This document shows, in pieces, positions 58,482 to 64,000 of a stretch of DNA of 64,000 nucleotides (position 1 is the stretch's first letter; every line of letters starts with the position of its first letter). Made by a program: the position numbers and the translations under genes. The notes under the pieces are model-generated. The model was not told the DNA's origin and did not search any database. It saw nothing but the letters and a program-made list of their open reading frames with translations. Where the stretch lies: NCBI RefSeq assembly GCF_003065605.1, contig NZ_CP026952.1, positions 124,001 through 188,000 on the forward strand, given 5' to 3'. Source of the DNA: Aeromicrobium chenweiae (lineage in GTDB: Bacteria > Actinomycetota > Actinomycetes > Propionibacteriales > Nocardioidaceae).

Positions 58482-60026
58482 ATGAGCGTCATCGGAGTTG
58501 TCACCGAGTCGGTGGCTGGTGAGACACGGGTGGCGGCGACGCCGGCAACCGTGACCCAGCTGATCAAGCTCGGCTACCAGGTGTTGGTCGAGTCGGGAGC
58601 GGGCGAGAAGTCGTCGTTCACGGACGAGGCGTACGTGGAGGCAGGCGCGTCGATCGGCGCCACCGCCGACGTGTGGCGCAGCGAGATCGTGTTCAAGGTC
58701 AACGCCCCGACGCCCGCCGAGATCGGCCTGCTGGCCGACGGCGCGACGCTGATCAGCCTGATCAGCCCGGCACTGAACCCCGACCTGGTCGAGCAGCTGT
58801 CGTCCCGTCCCATCACGGTGCTGGCGATGGACGCGGTCCCGCGCATCTCGCGTGCGCAGTCGATGGACGTGCTGTCGTCGATGGCGAACATCGCCGGCTA
58901 CCGCGCGGTCGTCGAGGCAGCGAACGTGTTCGGCCGGTTCTTCACCGGACAGATCACCGCCGCGGGCAAGGTGCCGCCGGCCAAGGTCCTGGTCGCCGGA
59001 GTCGGCGTCGCCGGACTGGCCGCGATCGGCACCGCCAACAGCCTCGGTGCGATCGTCCGGGCGACCGATCCGCGCGCGGAGGTCGCCGACCAGGTCAAGT
59101 CGCTGGGCGGCGAGTACCTCGCGGTCGAGGTCGAGACCGAGCAGTCGACCGACGGGTACGCCAAGGCGACGTCGGAGGAGTACGACCGCCGCGCCGCGGA
59201 GATCTACTCCGAGCAGGCCGCCGAGGTCGACATCATCATCACGACCGCGCTGATCCCGGGCCGTGCGGCCCCGGTGCTGATCACCGAGGCCGACGTGGCG
59301 TCGATGAAGCCCGGCTCGGTCATCGTGGACATGGCTGCGGCCAACGGCGGCAACGTCGTCGGCTCGAGGCCCGGCGAGGCCGTCGTGACCCCCAACGGCG
59401 TGACGATCCTGGGCTACACCGATCTCGCGGGACGCCTGCCCACGCAGGCCTCGCAGCTGTACGGCACCAACCTGGTCAACCTGATGAAACTGCTGACCCC
59501 GGCCAAGGACGGCCAGCTCGTCCTGGACTTCGACGACGTCGTGCAGCGCACGATCACGGTGGTCCGTCAGGGTGAGACGACATGGCCGCCGCCCCCGGTG
59601 CAGGTGTCTGCGGCCCCGGCCGCCGCGCCGGTCGAGGTCGCCGAGCCCAAGCCCCCCAAGGCCCAGCTGACCCAGCGCGCCAAGCTGGGCCTGGTCGGCC
59701 TCGGCGTGCTGGCTCTGTTCCTGGTCAACGCGTTCGCGCCCGATCCGCTGCCCGAGCACTTCACCGTGCTGACGCTGGCGATCGTGATCGGCTATTACGT
59801 GATCGGCAAGGTGCACCATGCGCTGCACACGCCGCTCATGTCGGTGACCAACGCGATCAGCGGGATCATCGTCGTCGGCGCGATGCTGCAGATCGGCATC
59901 GACGGCGACGGCGAGAACGGCACCGTGATCCAGGTGCTCGCGTTCGTCGCGATCCTGCTCGCCAGCATCAACGTCTTCGGCGGATTCGCCGTGACCCGTC
60001 GCATGCTCAGCATGTTCTCGAAGTAG
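58482..60026 (+). CDS. pntA: NAD(P) transhydrogenase subunit alpha
   Basis: A 514-residue protein matching Escherichia PntA in length and layout. Domain I binds NAD ([55 protein letters not shown]); four membrane helices follow ([31 protein letters not shown]; [35 protein letters not shown]). With PntB it moves hydride from NADH to NADP+ using the proton gradient and is a main NADPH source. It starts 81 bp after the previous gene and is followed by pntB after nine bases. Confidence 0.96.
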   Translation: MSVIGVVTESVAGETRVAATPATVTQLIKLGYQVLVESGAGEKSSFTDEAYVEAGASIGATADVWRSEIVFKVNAPTPAEIGLLADGATLISLISPALNPDLVEQLSSRPITVLAMDAVPRISRAQSMDVLSSMANIAGYRAVVEAANVFGRFFTGQITAAGKVPPAKVLVAGVGVAGLAAIGTANSLGAIVRATDPRAEVADQVKSLGGEYLAVEVETEQSTDGYAKATSEEYDRRAAEIYSEQAAEVDIIITTALIPGRAAPVLITEADVASMKPGSVIVDMAAANGGNVVGSRPGEAVVTPNGVTILGYTDLAGRLPTQASQLYGTNLVNLMKLLTPAKDGQLVLDFDDVVQRTITVVRQGETTWPPPPVQVSAAPAAAPVEVAEPKPPKAQLTQRAKLGLVGLGVLALFLVNAFAPDPLPEHFTVLTLAIVIGYYVIGKVHHALHTPLMSVTNAISGIIVVGAMLQIGIDGDGENGTVIQVLAFVAILLASINVFGGFAVTRRMLSMFSK

Positions 60027-60035
60027 GGGCTGACC

Positions 60036-61424
60036 ATGGATTCCGCAAGCATCGCCACCGCCGCGTACATCGTCGCGTCGCTGCTGTTCATCCTGTCCCT
60101 GGCGGGGCTGTCCAAGCACGAGACCGCCTCGCAGGGCGTCCTGTTCGGCATCTCCGGCATGACGATCGCCCTCGTCGCGACGTTCATCCTGGTCGCCGAC
60201 CTGGCCGAGACCACCTCGGTCGTCCTGCTGCTCATCGCCGTGGTCATCGGCGCCGCGATCGGCCTGTGGCGCGCCCGCGTCGTCGAGATGACCGGGATGC
60301 CCGAGCTCATCGCCCTGCTGCACTCGTTCGTCGGCCTCGCCGCGGTGCTGGTCGGCTGGAACGGCTACCTGGAGCACCAGTCGTTCGGGCTGCAGTCGCT
60401 CGAGGACATCCACAACGCCGAGGTGTTCGTCGGCGTCTTCATCGGCGCGGTCACGTTCACCGGCTCGATCGTGGCGTTCCTCAAGCTGTCGGCGCGCATC
60501 AAGTCGAACCCCCTGATGCTGCCGGGCAAGAACTACATCAACCTCGGCGCGCTGGTCCTGTTCGTCGCGCTGACGGTCTGGTTCGTCATCAGCCCCGCCC
60601 TGTGGCTGCTGATCGCGGTCACCGTCGTTGCCCTGGCGCTCGGCTGGCACCTCGTGGCCTCGATCGGCGGCGGCGACATGCCCGTCGTCGTGTCGATGCT
60701 CAACTCGTACTCCGGCTGGGCCGCCGCCGCGTCGGGCTTCCTGCTCAACAACGACGCGCTGATCGTCACCGGCGCACTCGTCGGGTCCTCGGGTGCGTAC
60801 CTGTCGTACATCATGTGCCAGGCGATGAACCGCTCGTTCATCTCGGTCATCGCCGGCGGCTTCGGCATCGAGGCCGGTCCCGCGGACGACAAGGACTACG
60901 GCGACTACCGCGAGATCACCGCCGAGGACACCGCCGAGCTGCTCAAGAACGCGTCCTCGGTGATCATCACCCCGGGCTACGGCATGGCGGTCGCGCAGGC
61001 GCAGTACCCGGTCGCGGACCTGGTGCGCAAGCTCCGCGACCGCGGCGTCGACGTCAAGTTCGGCATCCACCCCGTTGCCGGCCGCCTGCCCGGCCACATG
61101 AACGTCCTGCTGGCCGAGGCCAAGGTCCCGTACGACATCGTGCTGGAGATGGACGAGATCAACGACGACTTCAAGGACACCTCGGTCGTCCTGGTCATCG
61201 GCGCCAACGACACCGTCAACCCCGCCGCGACCGAGGACCCGTCCAGCCCCATCGCGGGCATGCCGGTCCTGACGGTCTGGGAGGCCGCCGACGTCGTGAT
61301 CTTCAAGCGGTCGATGGCCACGGGCTACGCGGGCGTCCAGAACCCGCTGTTCTTCCGGGACAACTCGCAGATGCTCTTCGGTGACGCCAAGGAGCGCGTC
61401 GAGGACATCCTCAAGGCGCTGTAG
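60036..61424 (+). CDS. pntB: NAD(P) transhydrogenase subunit beta
   Basis: A 462-residue protein, identical in length to Escherichia PntB. Nine or so membrane helices occupy the first 260 residues (with [24 protein letters not shown] half channel including a conserved His), and the C-terminal domain III binds [44 protein letters not shown] and [11 protein letters not shown]. Its partner is encoded just before. It ends ten bases from the convergent upp gene with no room for a terminator. Confidence 0.96.
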   Translation: MDSASIATAAYIVASLLFILSLAGLSKHETASQGVLFGISGMTIALVATFILVADLAETTSVVLLLIAVVIGAAIGLWRARVVEMTGMPELIALLHSFVGLAAVLVGWNGYLEHQSFGLQSLEDIHNAEVFVGVFIGAVTFTGSIVAFLKLSARIKSNPLMLPGKNYINLGALVLFVALTVWFVISPALWLLIAVTVVALALGWHLVASIGGGDMPVVVSMLNSYSGWAAAASGFLLNNDALIVTGALVGSSGAYLSYIMCQAMNRSFISVIAGGFGIEAGPADDKDYGDYREITAEDTAELLKNASSVIITPGYGMAVAQAQYPVADLVRKLRDRGVDVKFGIHPVAGRLPGHMNVLLAEAKVPYDIVLEMDEINDDFKDTSVVLVIGANDTVNPAATEDPSSPIAGMPVLTVWEAADVVIFKRSMATGYAGVQNPLFFRDNSQMLFGDAKERVEDILKAL

Positions 61425-61433
61425 GGGTCGGGG

Positions 61434-62075
61434 TCAGTCGGCGACGCCGTACAGGCGGTCGCCGGCGTCCCCGAGGCCCGGGACGATGTAGGCCCGCTCG
61501 TCGAGGCCGTCGTCGAGGCCCGCGGTCACGAGGGTCACCGGCACGTCGACCCCCTGGAGGTCGGACTCGATGCGCGAGATGCCCTCGGGCGTGGCCAGGA
61601 TCGTGATGGCGATGATGTCGTTCGCGCCGCGCTTGACCAGGAAGTTGATGGCTGCGGCGAGCGAGCCGCCGGTCGCCAGCATCGGGTCGAGGACGTAGCA
61701 CTGGCGTCCGGTCAGGTCGTCGGGCAGGCGCTCGGCGTAGGTCACCGCCTCCAGCGTCTCCTCGTTGCGGACCATGCCGAGAAAGCCGACCTCGGCGGTC
61801 GGGAGCAGCCGCTGCATGCCCTCGAGCATGCCGAGGCCCGCGCGCAGGATCGGGACGACGAGCGGGCGCGGCTCGGTCAGGCGTACGCCGCGAGCCATCG
61901 CGACGGGGGTCTGGACGTCGACGGGCTCGACCCGGACGTCGCGGGTGGCCTCGTACGTCAGGAGGGTCACGAGCTCGTCGACCAGCCGCCGGAACGTGGG
62001 AGAGTCGGTGCTCTCGTCACGCAGCACGGTGAGCTTGTGCGAGATGAGTGGGTGGTCGGCGACGTGTACCTGCAT
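61434..62075 (-). CDS. upp: Uracil phosphoribosyltransferase
   Basis: A 213-residue type I phosphoribosyltransferase that converts uracil and PRPP to UMP. Motifs are [32 protein letters not shown], the PRPP loop [16 protein letters not shown] and [11 protein letters not shown] at the end. Length and motifs are standard for Upp. It diverges from the deaminase-associated gene. Confidence 0.96.
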   Translation of the reverse strand: MQVHVADHPLISHKLTVLRDESTDSPTFRRLVDELVTLLTYEATRDVRVEPVDVQTPVAMARGVRLTEPRPLVVPILRAGLGMLEGMQRLLPTAEVGFLGMVRNEETLEAVTYAERLPDDLTGRQCYVLDPMLATGGSLAAAINFLVKRGANDIIAITILATPEGISRIESDLQGVDVPVTLVTAGLDDGLDERAYIVPGLGDAGDRLYGVAD

Positions 62076-62146
62076 GACTTGAGAGTAGCGTCGAGCATCC
62101 GCGACCTGTCACCATCGCAGGGAGACGTTCACAACAGGAGGCATCC

Positions 62147-62608
62147 GTGGCCGAGGACGACGTCGACTTCGCGGTTGCCGCCTACCGTGACGACAACCGG
62201 TGGCACGTGGTCGAGCTGAACCCGGACATCGCCGAGGACCTCGAGGAGCTGAGCGAGGCGCTCGCCCGGTTCCCCTCCGACGTCGGCGTGCTGGGGATCG
62301 TCTCGGTGAACGACGACTTCTTCGTGATCCTGCGGCGCTGGGGCACCGAGGTGCGCGCGATGCTGTCGGACGTGACCGCCGTCGAGGACTGGTCGCTGGC
62401 CGCGGAGGTCGCCGAGCTGCTCGACGTGGACACCGACGACGACGAGCCGCTCGCGGTCGGTGACATCGCGATCCTCAGCGACCTCGGGATGTCGGCCGCG
62501 GACCTCGGGGGGCTCTGCGACGACGAGGACCTCTACCCGGAGGACATCCTGATGGACGTGGCCGGCCGTCTCGGCTTCGCCGCCCAGCTCGAGGCCATCA
62601 TCGGGTGA
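62147..62608 (+). CDS. tRNA adenosine deaminase-associated protein
   Basis: A 153-residue acidic protein starting at GTG with AGGAGG five bases before. It shows VAAYRDDNRWHVVELNPDIA, FFVILRRWGTEVRAMLSDVT and AAQLEAIIG at the end. Such proteins are encoded next to TadA throughout actinobacteria and named for that; their activity is not known. The stop overlaps the GTG start of tadA (GTGA). Confidence 0.87.
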   Translation: MAEDDVDFAVAAYRDDNRWHVVELNPDIAEDLEELSEALARFPSDVGVLGIVSVNDDFFVILRRWGTEVRAMLSDVTAVEDWSLAAEVAELLDVDTDDDEPLAVGDIAILSDLGMSAADLGGLCDDEDLYPEDILMDVAGRLGFAAQLEAIIG

Positions 62609-63054
62609 CGTACGACCAGCTGATGGGTGAGGCGCTCGACCTCGCCCGCTCCGCCGTGGCCGAGGGGGACGTCCCCGTCGGCGCCCTCGTCGTCGACCCC
62701 TCCGGCGCGGTCATCGGCCGGGGCCGCAACACCCGCGAGCGCGACGGCGACCCGACCGGGCACGCCGAGATCGTGGCGATCCGGGAGGCGGCGGCTGCCC
62801 GAGGTGAGTGGCGCCTCGAGGGCTGCACGCTGGTGGTCACGCTGGAGCCGTGCACGATGTGCGCGGGCGCCATCGTCGCCGCACGCCTCGACCGGCTGGT
62901 CTTCGGCGCGTGGGACGACAAGGCAGGTGCGGTCGGCTCGTTGTGGGACGTGGTCCGCGACCGCCGGCTCAACCACCGCCCCGAGGTGCGGAGCGGCGTA
63001 CGCGCCCCGGAGTCCACCGCGCTCCTCCAGGAGTTCTTCGCCACCCACCGCTGA
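62605..63054 (+). CDS. tadA: tRNA-specific adenosine deaminase
   Basis: A 149-residue zinc deaminase that changes A34 to inosine in tRNA-Arg(ACG). Zinc ligands and the catalytic Glu are visible: His53 and Glu55 in TGHAEIVAIR, Cys83 and Cys86 in EPCTMCAGAI, and the RNA-contacting VFGAWDDKAGAVGS. The GTG start is coupled to the previous gene. Its substrate tRNA-Arg(ACG) is encoded at 17719 and serves as the integration site there. Confidence 0.95.
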   Translation: MTYDQLMGEALDLARSAVAEGDVPVGALVVDPSGAVIGRGRNTRERDGDPTGHAEIVAIREAAAARGEWRLEGCTLVVTLEPCTMCAGAIVAARLDRLVFGAWDDKAGAVGSLWDVVRDRRLNHRPEVRSGVRAPESTALLQEFFATHR

Positions 63055-63076
63055 CCGCCGCGCCGGGGTTGACGGT

Positions 63077-63156
63077 TTCCCACGGTACCGTGGGAATTCG
63101 TCACTCCCCTCGTGTTGTGACCCGAGGGAAGTGACCAAACCCCACGGTCCCGTGGG
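63077..63156. repeat. Palindrome cluster after tadA
   Basis: A perfect 20-bp palindrome, TTCCCACGGTACCGTGGGAA (63077-63096); a near-perfect 13-bp inverted repeat (GTCACTCCCCTCG at 63100 with CGAGGGAAGTGAC at 63123); and a second CCCACGG-TC-CCGTGGG (63141-63156). The three form a symmetric nested structure, similar in style to the other palindrome families but with different sequence. Confidence 0.8.
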
Positions 63157-63231
63157 AATCCGACACCGGTCGGACACCGGCCCGACGGCGGGCGGATGGA
63201 ACATCTCGCGGGCGGTGGCGTTGCAACCGTC

Positions 63232-64000
63232 ATGAGAGCAATCGTCTACAGCCAGACCGGGGCGCCGTCCGTCCTCCAGCTCGTCGAGCGTGAGGCCGCC
63301 GAGCCGGGAGCGGGCGAGGTGCGCGTGCGCGTCGTCGTGTCCGGGGTCAACCCGACCGACTGGAAGAGCCGCGCCGGCGCGACGGGCCAGGCGCTGGCGT
63401 TCCCGGAGATCGTGCCGAACCAGGACGGCGCCGGTGTCGTGGACGCCGTGGGTCCCGGCGTCGACACGGTCGCCGTCGGTGACCGTGTGTGGATGCTCCT
63501 CTCCGCCCACGGCCGACCCACCGGGACGGCGCAGGAGGTCGCGGTCGTCCCCGCGGACCGCGTCGTGCGGCTGCCCGACGGCGCGTCGTTCGACCTCGGC
63601 GCCTCGCTCGGCGTTCCCGCCGTGACCGCGCACCGCGCACTGACGGTGGCTGACGGCGGACCCACGCGCCTGACGCCGGATGCGCTCAAGGGACGCACGG
63701 TGCTCGTGGCCGGTGGTGCAGGCGCGGTCGGCCACGCAGCCATCCAGCTCGCGCGCTGGGCGGGCGCGACAGTCGTCACGACGATCAGCAGCCCGGCCAA
63801 GGCCGCGCTCGCGACAGCCGCCGGCGCGCACCACACCGTCGACTACACCGCGGGCGACGCGGCCGCCGCGATCCGCGAGGTCGCCCCGGACGGGGTGGAC
63901 CTCGTCGTCGAGGTCGCGCCGGCCGTGAACGCACCGCTCAACCAGGCGGTCATCGCGAACCACGGAACCGTCGCGGTCTACGCCAACAACGGCGGCGACC
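63232..64000 (+). CDS. NADP-dependent quinone oxidoreductase-like protein, 3' end missing
   Basis: The first 256 residues of a zinc-free MDR enzyme: MRAIVYSQTGAPSVLQLVER, VVVSGVNPTDWKSRAGATG, NQDGAGVVDAVGPGVDTVAV, the cofactor motif VLVAGGAGAVGHAAIQLARW and TISSPAKAALATAAGAHH. The frame is open to the window edge. Related to the gene at 12592 but more distant in sequence. Such enzymes reduce quinones or activated alkenes. The region before the ATG has no clear ribosome site, so a leaderless start is possible. Confidence 0.88.
   Translation, partial: MRAIVYSQTGAPSVLQLVEREAAEPGAGEVRVRVVVSGVNPTDWKSRAGATGQALAFPEIVPNQDGAGVVDAVGPGVDTVAVGDRVWMLLSAHGRPTGTAQEVAVVPADRVVRLPDGASFDLGASLGVPAVTAHRALTVADGGPTRLTPDALKGRTVLVAGGAGAVGHAAIQLARWAGATVVTTISSPAKAALATAAGAHHTVDYTAGDAAAAIREVAPDGVDLVVEVAPAVNAPLNQAVIANHGTVAVYANNGGD

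Noticed and set aside
58437..61097. An 886-codon open frame antisense to pntA/pntB
   Set aside because: His/Arg/Asp-rich shadow of the transhydrogenase genes; no domain or ribosome site.

Overview
The window is high-GC actinobacterial chromosome. Gene content (GTP-type PEP carboxykinase, an actinobacterial SigF-type sigma factor with PP2C/STAS regulators, GAF-ANTAR protein, Ku/LigD end joining, MenB, tRNA deaminase with its associated protein, many ATGA/GTGA-coupled starts) fits the order Propionibacteriales, probably Nocardioidaceae such as an Aeromicrobium-like genus. The taxonomic call is inference; no marker gene for placement is present.

Layout. (1) 1-8070: a peptide-type ABC importer operon (ATPases, a threonine-synthase-like PLP enzyme, two permeases, lipoprotein) diverging from an IclR regulator and a metal-dependent amidohydrolase; together they look like an inducible uptake and breakdown system for a small peptide or N-acyl compound. 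(2) 8071-9694: a small membrane protein and a GIY-YIG protein embedded in about six copies of a 112-bp nested hairpin repeat. (3) 9695-17578: PEP carboxylase, an oxidoreductase, GTP-PEPCK and a secreted SpoIVB-type (S55) protease-like protein. (4) 17719-28358: tRNA-Arg(ACG) whose 3' end is duplicated 10.6 kb away; between the two 44-bp copies lies an integrated element with integrase, repressor, excisionase, a run of small overlapping genes, and cargo: a DUF3800 protein, a Ser/Thr kinase coupled to an unknown 387-residue protein, a convergent winged-helix/nuclease-like protein, and a 317-residue unknown. (5) 28359-32371: surface polysaccharide genes separated by long non-coding stretches. (6) 32563-35000: two small proteins and a second, divergent GTP-PEPCK. 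(7) 35128-47025: a general-stress and DNA-repair block: STAS protein, bacteriophytochrome-PP2C phosphatase, RsbQ/RsbP pair, SigF-type sigma factor, split LigD (ligase in one gene, Pol-PE in another), DksA-type protein and Ku. Three genes here have matching GTTT/GTTG-N14-15-GGGTAC promoters. (8) 47232-64000: housekeeping metabolism: aldehyde dehydrogenases, GabT/GabD with a LysR regulator, MenB, PntAB transhydrogenase, Upp, TadA.

The most promising undescribed material is the cargo of the tRNA-Arg element (23798-27578), which has the look of an anti-phage or selfish-element cassette, followed by the PEPCK paralogue that has lost two key active-site residues and by several families of nested palindromes. 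All functional statements come from reading the sequence and knowledge of protein families; no searches were run.
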